From positions 372,001 through 436,000 of the forward strand of contig SIHP01000002.1 of NCBI GenBank assembly GCA_004762155.1: a stretch of 64,000 nt of DNA, given 5' to 3'. This document shows, in pieces, positions 42,628-51,800 of this stretch. The position numbers were made by a program, and so were the translations under genes. Every line of letters starts with the position of its first letter. The stretch's first letter is position 1. This DNA comes from Flavobacteriaceae bacterium (GTDB taxonomy: Bacteria > Bacteroidota > Bacteroidia > Flavobacteriales > Flavobacteriaceae). Below the pieces are notes generated by a model. It saw only the letters and a program-made list of their open reading frames with translations, did no database searches and was not told where the DNA came from.

Positions 42628-43296
42628 ATGAAAAAACCATTTAAAAGAGCATTAATAGCTATTATAATTTTTCTAGTTATTTATGAGGTTTTAGGGCTTT
42701 TTGGAATTATTAAATTATACAATAATCCTACTACTGCAAATGAACCTAATTTGAAATTTAAGTCTAAAATGTTTGTTTCAAATTTAATAACACCAAAAGT
42801 TAACGATTTTGTTTGTTATAAATACAACGATGAAATACTTGGAAAGCATATTAGAGTTCATAGACTTTGTGCTGTAGAAAACGATATTATTGAAATTAAA
42901 AATGGAATTGTTTTTAGAAATGGAAAAAATTTAGATGAAAACTTAAATTTGATTCATTTTTACAAACTATCAACGTCTGAATACGAAAGTATTAAACACG
43001 ATGAGCAATTGCGAGCTGACTTGATTTTGTCTAAATTCGATGAAAATACTATAAAGATTCAACTTGAAGATAATTATGCTCAATCAAAAGGTTTTAATGC
43101 AAAAAAAATAATCGATACTTTAGGACATAAAAGTGAAACTATTTTTAATGAAAATTGGAATAAAGATAATTTTGGTCCTTTAACCATTCCTAAAGGCAAA
43201 ATATTTGTTATTGGCGATAATAGAGATTATTCAATAGATTCAAGAGCAGTTGGATTAATTGATGCATCTAATATTGTTGGCGTAATATGGAAATAA
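42628..43296 (+). CDS. S26 signal-peptidase-fold protein lacking the Ser/Lys dyad
   Basis: A 222-residue membrane-anchored protein (helix 8-28) with the fold of type I signal peptidases. Box E is intact (VIGDNRDYSIDSRAVG near residue 195). However the nucleophile box, normally S-M-x-P-T, reads PTTANEPNLK with Ala in place of Ser. Where the general-base Lys is expected (K-R-V-x-G), the sequence is IRVHRLCAVEND with His in place of Lys. It therefore looks unable to cleave signal peptides by the usual chemistry. It is 10 bases behind the helicase and 21 before a Crp-like gene. Pseudoenzyme or altered function; the fold call is good. Confidence 0.8.
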   Translation: MKKPFKRALIAIIIFLVIYEVLGLFGIIKLYNNPTTANEPNLKFKSKMFVSNLITPKVNDFVCYKYNDEILGKHIRVHRLCAVENDIIEIKNGIVFRNGKNLDENLNLIHFYKLSTSEYESIKHDEQLRADLILSKFDENTIKIQLEDNYAQSKGFNAKKIIDTLGHKSETIFNENWNKDNFGPLTIPKGKIFVIGDNRDYSIDSRAVGLIDASNIVGVIWK

Positions 43297-43317
43297 CTTT
43301 TATAGATTAACTATAAA

Positions 43318-43905
43318 ATGAATACATTAAATTTTAGCAGCTACTTACAAAGTGTTATTAATGATGATACGCTTTGTAATTTGTTGCCAGAAATTATAAA
43401 TTCTTTTGAATCTCTAGAATTAAAAAAGAACAATTTTTTTGTATCTGAAAATGAAATTTGTAAGTACTTCTGTTTTATAGAAAGTGGTATTTTACAACAT
43501 GCAATTACTGTTTCTGATGAAGAAAAAACCACCTATTTAGGTTTAAAAAACACATGTACTGCTGCCTTAAAAAGTTTTTTACAACAAACACCTTCTCGAA
43601 AAAACATTAAAGCTTTAAGTGATTGTAATTTATTAGTTATTAAAGTTGGCGCTTTTAATAAATTACTAAAAACCAACGAAGCATTTCATAAATTTTATTA
43701 TAATTTAATTGAAAATCAGATTTTTTTAATTGATGATTATCGTATTGATTTATTAACATTAACTCCTGAAAATCGCTATAAAAAATTGCTAACCAACGAA
43801 CCTAAACTACTACAAGAAGTTCCACTACATTATTTGGCTTCTTTTTTAGGAATTTCTACCAGACATATGAGTAGAATTAGAAAAGCTAATGCATTAAAAA
43901 ATTAA
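43318..43905 (+). CDS. Crp/Fnr family transcriptional regulator
   Basis: A 195-residue regulator of the short Bacteroidota Crp type. Residues about 30-120 form the cyclic-nucleotide-binding-like barrel (FFVSENEICKYFCFIESG, then LQHAITVSDEEKTTYLG), and the C-terminal helix-turn-helix is VPLHYLASFLGISTRHMSRIR. The phosphate-binding cassette of true CRP (GELAL) is missing, so cAMP binding is unlikely. It is the third gene of a close + strand cluster with the helicase and the S26-fold protein. Confidence 0.88.
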   Translation: MNTLNFSSYLQSVINDDTLCNLLPEIINSFESLELKKNNFFVSENEICKYFCFIESGILQHAITVSDEEKTTYLGLKNTCTAALKSFLQQTPSRKNIKALSDCNLLVIKVGAFNKLLKTNEAFHKFYYNLIENQIFLIDDYRIDLLTLTPENRYKKLLTNEPKLLQEVPLHYLASFLGISTRHMSRIRKANALKN

Positions 43906-43960
43906 CAAAGACTTAAAAGGTAAGTTTTAAATCGTTGTTAATTTTATCTGTTTTTATCTT

Positions 43961-44986
43961 CTATTTTATTCTCTTTTTTACCAAACTATAATCACAATTT
44001 CTATTTCTTAAATATTCAATTTTATGTTCCGATAAAAGTTGTGCAATACACGATCTTGTTTCATTTTCGTTTAAGCCAATACTTTCGCCAAGATCAATTT
44101 CGTTTAACTTTCCATTATTTTTTATAAGTCTCTTAAAATAGTTGTCTTTATTTTCCATACGAATTTTGTTTTTTGCGGCTATCATTATGTGTGGACTAAA
44201 TGCTAAAAGGTTATTGTCGTTTTCTGTAATCGCTAATAATTGCAGTAATGTTTCTTTTTGTTGCTCATCTAACATGTTGGCAAAGTAATTTTTGGCTAAC
44301 CATATTATTCCTTCAACAGCATACATATTTAAACAAACGAATTCTTGATCAACAAATTCCTTTTTAAGTTCTTCGGGCTTATGGTAATAAGCTTCTGCCA
44401 AAAGCCATGGAAAATCCTCTGGTTGGTCATGAATTCCTGTTGTTAATTCACTTTTACACATTTCAAAAAAAGTTTTTTTGTGTATTAACCCGTTTAATAA
44501 ACCAACTAAGGTTGAAGCTGTGTAATTAATTGCAAAACCTAAAACGATTCCATTGTTTTTTAAAACTCGTTTTGCTTCTTTAATCGTTTTATACCTGTCT
44601 TCTTCTTTTTGAAGATGATAAAGAGGTCCGTGTAAAATTACTAGATCAGCAAAATTATTTGGAAACTTTAAATTTCTTGATTCACCTATATGAATAACAA
44701 ACTTACTTTTTAATTTATGGTTTCTTTTTTGAGCTGTTTTAATATGTTTTAAAACTGGTTCAACTAAGTGAACTTCATGCCCTTTTTCTGCAAGCCAAGC
44801 TGCATATTTTCCTGTTCCTCCACCAACATCAATTATTTTTAAAGGTGATGTGGAAACATATCTTTCAATAAGCTTTTTAATTCTCTCAAACTCAAATATT
44901 CCCATTCCTTTTTCTAGTCTGGTTTCTTCGGATGCTTTGGTATAAAAAGTAGCTATTTGATTACTTATTAATGATTTATTTTTCAT
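43961..44986 (-). CDS. Class I SAM-dependent methyltransferase
   Basis: A 341-residue methyltransferase. The Rossmann motif I reads IIDVGGGTGKYAAWLAEKG (near 52) and the acidic residue of motif II is in VHLVEPV; ILHGPLYHLQKEEDR lies in the motif IV region. A C-terminal 60 residues (KDNYFKRLIKNNGKLNEIDL and on) form a small winged-helix-like domain that could bind nucleic acid or a partner. It is a single gene, convergent with the Crp-like gene. The substrate is not predictable. Confidence 0.85.
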   Translation of the reverse strand: MKNKSLISNQIATFYTKASEETRLEKGMGIFEFERIKKLIERYVSTSPLKIIDVGGGTGKYAAWLAEKGHEVHLVEPVLKHIKTAQKRNHKLKSKFVIHIGESRNLKFPNNFADLVILHGPLYHLQKEEDRYKTIKEAKRVLKNNGIVLGFAINYTASTLVGLLNGLIHKKTFFEMCKSELTTGIHDQPEDFPWLLAEAYYHKPEELKKEFVDQEFVCLNMYAVEGIIWLAKNYFANMLDEQQKETLLQLLAITENDNNLLAFSPHIMIAAKNKIRMENKDNYFKRLIKNNGKLNEIDLGESIGLNENETRSCIAQLLSEHKIEYLRNRNCDYSLVKKRIK

Positions 44987-45441
44987 TTTTTGTATTATAT
45001 ATCATCGCATTAAATATGTAAAAACACATAACAAAACGATACTATAAATTGACTAAAATCAATTATATATATTAAAATTTGATGTTTTTTTGGATATAAT
45101 TATCTCTACATAAAAATTAAAAGTTTTATGTATTGAATGCTCAATTTAAGAGCTCGTGTCTTTTAGGTTAAAGACTAGATACTATGTTGAATTAAGATAA
45201 CAGACTGTAAATATATTAATTATTTAATTAAATGCTATTTGTAAACTTGCGTTAGGGATTGCAGTGACATCCTTTTTTAATACCGTTGCGATAGCAAAAC
45301 GATATTAAAAAAGATATAGCGGAAAGCCCGACCTTTAGGGAACGCCCAAATCTTCATTTTAAAATAACGCCATTTGGCTAGGTTTTGAACTCGCTATTTT
45401 TTTTATTTTTGAGAAAGACGAAATTTAAAAATCTAACACTC
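44987..45441. other. Gene-free 455-base stretch
   Basis: Between the methyltransferase and the M24 peptidase gene (divergent starts). It holds the structured repeat at 45249-45349 and AT-rich DNA on both sides. An in-frame alternative start for the peptidase at 45385 exists but is not needed. No convincing small gene is visible. Confidence 0.6.
45249..45349. repeat. Structured intergenic repeat of Bacteroidota type
   Basis: GCGTTAGGGATTGC begins and GGAACGCCC ends the element; GCGTT pairs with AACGC. The centre is a long hairpin at 45272-45313: CTTTTTTAATACCGTT pairs with AACGATATTAAAAAAG, one mismatch. The segment GATATAGCGGAAAGCCCGACC lies between the central hairpin and the closing arm. 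Elements with the same layout (GCGTTAGGGAT..., hairpin, AGCGGAAAGCCCGACC, ...CGCCC) recur in intergenic regions of many Flavobacteriia as I recall. It may be an RNA or a mobile palindromic repeat. Its function is unknown. Confidence 0.7.
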
Positions 45442-46734
45442 ATGAAATACGCACCAATTAATCGTGATTTATTTATAAAAAACCGCAAGAATTTTATGGC
45501 TCAAATGAAGCCAAATAGTTTAGCTGTTTTTAATTCTAATGATATTTATCCTGTTAGCGCAGATAGTACATTGCCTTTTGAACAACACCGTGATATTTTT
45601 TACTTAAGTGGTGTAGATCAAGAAGAAAGTATTTTGATTTTATTTCCTGGTTGTCCTAAAGAAAGTTTACGTGAAGTTTTATTTTTAAGAGAAACCAACG
45701 AGCATATTGCAGTTTGGGAAGGTGAAAAATTGACCAAAGAAAAAGCATTAACAACTAGCGGAATTAAAACCGTTTTTTGGTTACAAGATTTAGAAAAGGT
45801 TTTGGCTGAAATGATGTCCTTAGCAGATACGGTTTACATAAATACCAACGAACATTATCGTGCAAACGTAGAAACGGAAACTCGTGAGGCGCGTTTCACA
45901 AAATGGTTATTGGCTAAATACCCTGCGCATTCTGTAGCAAAAAGTAATCCTATTTTACAAAGACTTCGTTCTGTAAAAGATCAAATAGAAATTGATTTAA
46001 TTCAGCATGCTTGTAACATTACCGAAAAAGGTTTCCGTAGAATTTTAAATTTTATAAAACCAGATGTTTGGGAATATGAAATTGAAGCAGAGTTGATTCA
46101 CGAATTTGTGCGTAATCGTTCTAAAGGGTTTGCGTACACACCAATTATTGCAAGCGGAAATAACGCAAATGTTTTACATTATATAGAGAACAATCAGCAA
46201 TGTAAAACTGGCGATTTAATTTTGTTTGATATTGCTGCGGAATATGCGAATTATAAAAGTGATTTGTCTAGAACTGTACCAGTTTCTGGTCGTTTTTCTG
46301 AACGTCAATTAGCAGTTTATAATGCGGTGAATCGTGTTAAAAAGGAGGCAACTAAAATGTTAACGCCTGGAACTATTTGGGCAGATTATCATGTTGAAGT
46401 TGGTAAAATTATGACTTCGGAATTGTTAGATTTAAACTTATTGGATAAAGCTGATGTTAAAAATGAAGATCCGAGTTGGCCAGCGTATAAAAAGTATTTT
46501 ATGCACGGAACTTCGCATCATATGGGATTAGATACGCATGATTATGGTTTACTATTAGAACCAATGCAAGCAAATATGGTATTTACTGTGGAACCTGGAA
46601 TTTATATTCCGGAAGAAGGTTTTGGTATTCGTTTAGAGGATGATGTTGTGGTACAAGAAAAAGGTGAACCTTTTAACTTAATGGGGAATATTCCTATTGA
46701 AGCGGAAGAAATTGAGGAAATAATGAATGCCTAA
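45442..46734 (+). CDS. Aminopeptidase P (M24B family)
   Basis: Metallopeptidase removing N-terminal residues in front of proline; cytoplasmic, 430 residues. The N-terminal aminopeptidase-P domain (YAPINRDLFIKNRKNFM, YLSGVDQEES) precedes the pita-bread fold. Metal ligands are visible: two Asp in LFDIAAEYANYKSDLSRT, His in FMHGTSHHMGLDTHD, Glu in TVEPGIYIP and Glu in RLEDDVVV. The ATG at 45442 is preferred over upstream alternative starts, since homology begins at MKYAPIN. No signal peptide. Stand-alone gene followed by a hairpin. Confidence 0.93.
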   Translation: MKYAPINRDLFIKNRKNFMAQMKPNSLAVFNSNDIYPVSADSTLPFEQHRDIFYLSGVDQEESILILFPGCPKESLREVLFLRETNEHIAVWEGEKLTKEKALTTSGIKTVFWLQDLEKVLAEMMSLADTVYINTNEHYRANVETETREARFTKWLLAKYPAHSVAKSNPILQRLRSVKDQIEIDLIQHACNITEKGFRRILNFIKPDVWEYEIEAELIHEFVRNRSKGFAYTPIIASGNNANVLHYIENNQQCKTGDLILFDIAAEYANYKSDLSRTVPVSGRFSERQLAVYNAVNRVKKEATKMLTPGTIWADYHVEVGKIMTSELLDLNLLDKADVKNEDPSWPAYKKYFMHGTSHHMGLDTHDYGLLLEPMQANMVFTVEPGIYIPEEGFGIRLEDDVVVQEKGEPFNLMGNIPIEAEEIEEIMNA

Positions 46735-46838
46735 ATTTTACTAGGCTTAGCTACCTTTATTCTATTTTTAGTTAGCTTAAGCTAAGGCATTTATTAATTT
46801 CATATAATTATAATTGTAATTGTAATTGTAAACATAGA

Positions 46839-46872
46839 GAAGCAGTCTGTTTATTAACAAACAGATTGCTTC
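46839..46872 (+). terminator. Terminator-like hairpin after the M24 peptidase gene
   Basis: GAAGCA-TCTGTTT / AAACAGA-TGCTTC stem with one internal mismatch and a short loop. Its second arm is part of the ACAGATTGCTTC repeat that recurs at 48628. TTTAAT follows. Confidence 0.6.
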
Positions 46873-46939
46873 TTTAATATAAAGCTATCGCTTTCTATTT
46901 TATCGCAATGACATTTTTGTTCTTTATAAAAAATAGGTT

Positions 46940-47437
46940 CTAAATTCTTGTATGTTGATCTACTATTTTTAATATTGTTGGCATTCTGAATTCTCCTTGC
47001 ATATTTTTAACTTTTGCAATTGCTTCTTCTAAATTATAATCGATTGCAGAAACGTATAAGGGATTATTACTTTCTCCTCTTAATACTTCTTTGCACAACT
47101 TTTCTGTGTGGATGAATCCTCTTTTTGCAACACCAATAATTGGTGTTTTTTTATTTAAAGCTTCGTATAAATATCCGCCTAAACCTAATTTATAATCGTT
47201 ATTTACATAACAGTGTCCGTCTACTATAATCGCTTCTAATGTTTGTAAATCTACTTGTTTTAGTAATTCTAAAACACAAGGTAATTCGCGTTTATAAAAT
47301 TCGCCTGAAACATACGGAAGTACATTTGTTGCTACACAGGTTATAATTTCTTTAGGTTCTTCATCGTTCCAATTAAATAAAGCACCAACTACCTTGGCGC
47401 TTTGTTCGTAATAGTATACATCTATTGCTAATAGCAT
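46940..47437 (-). CDS. nfi: Endonuclease V
   Basis: DNA repair nuclease that cuts near deoxyinosine and other deaminated bases. The 165-residue protein, shorter than E. coli EndoV (223), keeps the core: AIDVYYYEQSAKVVGAL at the start with the first metal Asp, SGEFYKRELPC, VDGHCYVN (second catalytic Asp), GLGGYLYEAL, and GVAKRGFI then VLRGESNNPLYVS. The final MPTILKIVDQHTR closes the fold. The shortened N-terminus is common in Bacteroidota. Stand-alone gene. Confidence 0.9.
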   Translation of the reverse strand: MLLAIDVYYYEQSAKVVGALFNWNDEEPKEIITCVATNVLPYVSGEFYKRELPCVLELLKQVDLQTLEAIIVDGHCYVNNDYKLGLGGYLYEALNKKTPIIGVAKRGFIHTEKLCKEVLRGESNNPLYVSAIDYNLEEAIAKVKNMQGEFRMPTILKIVDQHTRI

Positions 47438-47619
47438 TTTTTTGTTTTTAAGTTTACTAATTTATAAAGATATTTATTAATGGAAATGAATGGTTAATCT
47501 GCTTCATTTTTAAGGATGTTATATCTAATTCAAACGATCAATTAAGTGTACCAGAAAAAATTAAGAGCTTTTAAATAATTTAAACTCTATAATTTTTATT
47601 TACATTTACCAGAAAAAAA

Positions 47620-48483
47620 ATGCTATTATTTTTCGGAACTAGGTCTACTGAATTAGACACAAGAATCATCAGGAAAAACTTTTCTTGCCCTTACTGTAAC
47701 ACAGAAAACTCTTATAGAGTAACAACTTATGGTACTTATTTACATGTACTCTTTATTCCTATTATTACTCTTGGTAAAAAGTATATTATAGAATGTGAGC
47801 ATTGTAAAAAAACATATCATAAAAACGAATTACCAGATAGTTTAGATATTGCTATTAAAAATTCTTACGAAAGAATTCCTCCTAAAAAGGGACTTTGGCA
47901 ATCCTTTGGATGCTTGTCAATTGTATCTCTTTTTTTATTTTCTTTTTTGCTTTCTTTATTCATTTGGATTTTTGCTGTAGTTGCTGATTTTTTTAATTCG
48001 GATTCGTCAAATAATAATGAATCTGTTAAAAAAGATGAAATTACAACTGTTGTAAATCTCTCAAAACCAAAACCTACTTGGAACGATAAACTTAAAGAAA
48101 AAATGTATGTTGCTGATTTTTTCCCTGATATAGAAAAAGACCCTATAGCTTATGGAATTTATAATTGTTTAGAATCTCATTTATCTCATTCTGAAAAAGG
48201 AGACATTTCTTATAAGACAACTGTTAATGACAATAAAATATTAATATTGGTAGGGCCTTTAAACATGAAAAAACTTAATGAGAGACAAAAAGATTCTTTA
48301 TATAGTAAAATAGACCGCTGTATAGATAATATTTTAAAGTTTAAATCTTACGAACGTTATATTGGTGTTTTTAAAGGTTCAACACTTTTTATGCAAAAAA
48401 CACCTAAAGGTATTGTTAAAGATAGTACAGCTTATAAAAGTGAATTGTTAAAGGCTTTTTTTGTTTCAAACACTCCTGACTAA
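47620..48483 (+). CDS. Zinc-ribbon membrane protein of unknown function
   Basis: A 287-residue protein. The N-terminal zinc ribbon has FSCPYCNTEN and IECEHCKKTY (four Cys), like the zinc-ribbon-15 family, with a hydrophobic strand pair between them. One long membrane helix lies near 103-125 (LSIVSLFLFSFLLSLFIWIF). The C-terminal 140 residues, with many Lys and Asp, have no recognised motif and probably lie outside the cytoplasm. No operon partner. Function unknown. Confidence 0.75.
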   Translation: MLLFFGTRSTELDTRIIRKNFSCPYCNTENSYRVTTYGTYLHVLFIPIITLGKKYIIECEHCKKTYHKNELPDSLDIAIKNSYERIPPKKGLWQSFGCLSIVSLFLFSFLLSLFIWIFAVVADFFNSDSSNNNESVKKDEITTVVNLSKPKPTWNDKLKEKMYVADFFPDIEKDPIAYGIYNCLESHLSHSEKGDISYKTTVNDNKILILVGPLNMKKLNERQKDSLYSKIDRCIDNILKFKSYERYIGVFKGSTLFMQKTPKGIVKDSTAYKSELLKAFFVSNTPD

Positions 48484-48627
48484 AGTTGATACTATCTTTT
48501 AATAAGATTACTTATTAAATAAAGGTTATAAAAATGTACTGAACTAAAAACAGTACTTTTTTTTCATTTCAACTAAAAATCACTTTAGCTGTTTTTTCTT
48601 TTAAAAATTTGACCGATTTATAAATTG

Positions 48628-48666
48628 ACAGATTGCTTCATTTCACGAAGTTTCATTCGCAATGAC
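48628..48666. repeat. ACAGATTGCTTC...CGCAATGAC repeat
   Basis: The two 9-12 base ends recur at 46861-46912 with a different middle. ATTGC and GCAAT pair. Related short palindromes occur in many Bacteroidota genomes from memory; the function is unknown. Confidence 0.5.
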
Positions 48667-48704
48667 TAAAATCAATTTAATTTTGTAATATGAAAAAGCT
48701 AATT

Positions 48705-48778
48705 AAAAAGTGAACAACAGAGCAATGTTTATTATGATTGCTCTGTTTAAATTAATTAAATTGATGTGTTCACTTTTT
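48705..48778. terminator. Nested inverted repeat (bidirectional terminator)
   Basis: Outer arms AAAAAGTGAACA (48705) and TGTTCACTTTTT (48767) are perfect; an inner pair AGAGCAAT / ATTGCTCT sits at 48719-48744, off-centre. It ends the 1213-residue protein gene transcript from the right and may also stop transcription from the left. Confidence 0.6.
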
Positions 48779-48809
48779 GAAATTGAATGAAATAAGGTTT
48801 ATAGTATAT

Positions 48810-51800
48810 CTACTCTACATCATTGGTTTCACCAACAACATCATAATCTACACCTTCTTCCTCCTCTTCTGAAGTTATTAAAGAAGTACCGTCTGTAAAC
48901 AACGTTCCTTCATTACAATCAGGATCACATGGTAAACCACTTTCATCCAAAGCAACCGAACCTGCTTGTAAAACAGTTAACGCAGTTGGAACACGAGTTT
49001 CCCAAGTTCCTTCAATTGCTCCTTCTACAGTTTGCATTTCTTCAGCAATAGAAACATACATTTCGTCATTTGCATCCGTAACCATTCCAGTTCCATTCCA
49101 AACTTCACCAGTTTGCATATACCAGTTTACAGCATCTTCAAAACCAGGTGTTACAGGCACTACAGATCTTGCCATACCACTTTGTAAAAAGGCTTTAAAA
49201 ATAGGATCATTTCCTTCTACATAATCAAAAGCATTGTCCCAGTTTTCTTTATAGAAATACGGATAAAAAGTATATGCCATAATTTCCCAATCAAACGCTT
49301 GTTCAAAAAACTTAATAACTTCCATATGGCTTTGTAAGCCTGATCTATCCTCTAATAACTCAAAAGACGAACCTGATACATAATGATTTCCAGTAGTTTC
49401 AACAATATTGTGTGTCATTAAATCAATTGCCATACGTTTCAATTCTCTTTTTTCAATACTTCTATTGATTTGAGAGCTTAATTCTTTTTTCTCTTCAGCA
49501 ACTTCTTCAACCGACACTTGAGATAACTTAAAATCATTATACTCTTGCACACGTTCAGCATAAGCCTCCATAATTGCTTTATACGTTTCATTTTGCCATT
49601 GTTTTTTAGCTTCATCTGTTAAACTACATTCTACAGAAACAGAAACTCCTGATGAATGAAACCCTTCACATGAAAAAGAAACAGGAACACTTTCTGTGAA
49701 ATTTCCAATATCTTTATAATCTATTTTTGATTCAGCAGAATCATAATAACTTAACTTAAATTCCTTAGAACCAACAAGAACTGTTCCTCCTAGATTTGGT
49801 TCATTAGCTGCTTTAAAAATTGCATACGCTTTAACAGATTGATAACCTTCTGGTAAAATAACTTCTCCACTTCCATGCATTACCTCTTCGTGCTCCCCAC
49901 TAGCTCCAGATAGTTGGCTTGAAATAGCAGAAAAAGATTTTCCAGCAAAAACGGTATCTTGTGGTATTGCAGTAACTTCTGCATTGTATTGAGAAGCAAT
50001 CCATTGATAATTATCTTTACTTAAATCAGAAGATTTTAAAATTTTATCTGAAATTTTATCATTAATTAAATAATCTGGGTTTATTAAATTACTAGGGTGT
50101 ACAGGTTCATTTGGTATAATAAGATTTAAATCTGTTTTATTAACTCCCTGCTCTAAATACGAATTGATAAAAAACTTAGCTGGTTCTGGTAGTGCAAATT
50201 CATACATTAAACGCTTACCATAATTAACTAAAGTGTTTTTATAAATTTTATCAACCCAACGATATACACCAGTTACATGTTCGTCTCCTTTTCTATTATC
50301 AAAACCATGCGTATTATTTTCTTCAAATTCTTGTAAAATTCTTGAAGTTCGCTTAGTACTAATTTTTTGTACCACACGCTCTAAAGCTCTTTCCGTTACT
50401 TCTTGTGCGTATGTTTGCGCTTGTAAATTGGAGTTTGATGCCGAATTACTTGAAGACGTATTATAGTTTGTTCCTGCAGTGAAAGTATTATTTCCAAAAC
50501 CACCAGTTACACTTGCATTTGCACCAAAACTTGTTGCATTGTCTTGATTTACAATAGACGATGCTTCATTATGCATTTCATTACGCTCTGTGGTAGTTGT
50601 GTCTGTTAAGTTTTCTATTTCGGTTTCAGAAGTTTGTTCTGTGGTACTTTCAGATACTCTTAAACTTCTTGTGGTACGTTCTTTGTACTCACGCGCCATA
50701 ATGTTTTCTATATGCGAAACTTCTCCTGGCACATAACAACATACTTCTTGTTCTACACGTCTAAAATCTGCAATACCCAATTCTGTTACTCCGTGTAAAA
50801 GAGTTGATTTACTCACTATTTCTGAATCTGAATCTACATCATCAATAACACAAGCACCAATAATAGCAGCTTCGTAACGATTATTAGTATATGTTACTTC
50901 AAAATCATCTTCATAAAAGGCTAATTTCACTCCATTACTTAAAATAAACGTTCCTTCCATGATGTAATCTCCTTCTAATAACTCTACTTTGTTATCATGA
51001 AAAAAACTAAGATATAAATATCCAGAATCTGTAATTAAACTAAGTGCTCTTATAGAATCTCCTGAAAAAGTTACCGAACTATCGTTCTTTTTAGTAATTG
51101 TATAACTTGCTTCTGTAACAGATAAACCTGTTGCGTTTTCTACCTTCAAACGCATAGCTACAGATGAAAGTGTACTTCCTAATACATTACTTAAAGATCC
51201 TTTGTATGTATAATTAGCAATGGTACTTTCTGCATCTACTTTTATTGTTGTTCCTCCAATAGTTACCGTTTTAACAGTATCTTGTGTATTGTTAATTATA
51301 ATTTGATTTTCTGCTTTTATGTTTTCCTGTAAAACAGTTTTAACATCATCAAATGTATCATATAATTCAAGGTCTTTTACTCCCAATAAACTTTTAGTTT
51401 CATCTGATAATTGATCCAGCACAAGATCTTCAGTTGAGTTTAAATTTAACTCCGGGTTTGATTCAAACTCAAACGAAGGCAATTCTAACTCTTCATAAGT
51501 TTCTGTTCTTTTTTGAAAACCTGTTGCAGCATCTACAACAATTTGAACAGAAGGTGTTGCTGCTTCTTTTAAAGCTGAGATCGCTGCTTCATGCGTTACT
51601 AGAGCTTCTTTATATCTTGTTTGTTCTTGTTTGTTATAAACAATTTCTGCTCTTTTTACTTCATTAAGTGCTGTTTCGTATTCTTCCAAACGAACTTTTG
51701 CTTTATCAACCTCTAAACTTGCACTTAAATAATTTATAGTTGTCTTAGATAATGTTTTAATTTCAGTACTTGAACTAACAATATCCGTAGCGATTAATTC

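Larger units (their letters stand above)
48484..48809. other. Gene-free 326-base stretch with nested inverted repeats
   Basis: Contains a copy of the ACAGATTGCTTC...CGCAATGAC repeat (48628-48666) and the nested palindrome at 48705-48778. No gene is visible. It marks the left border of the accessory island. Confidence 0.6.

Noticed and set aside
45385..45441. Extended N-terminus of the M24 aminopeptidase
   Set aside because: It would add a basic, unconserved tail from a non-ATG start; the ATG at 45442 fits the family start.
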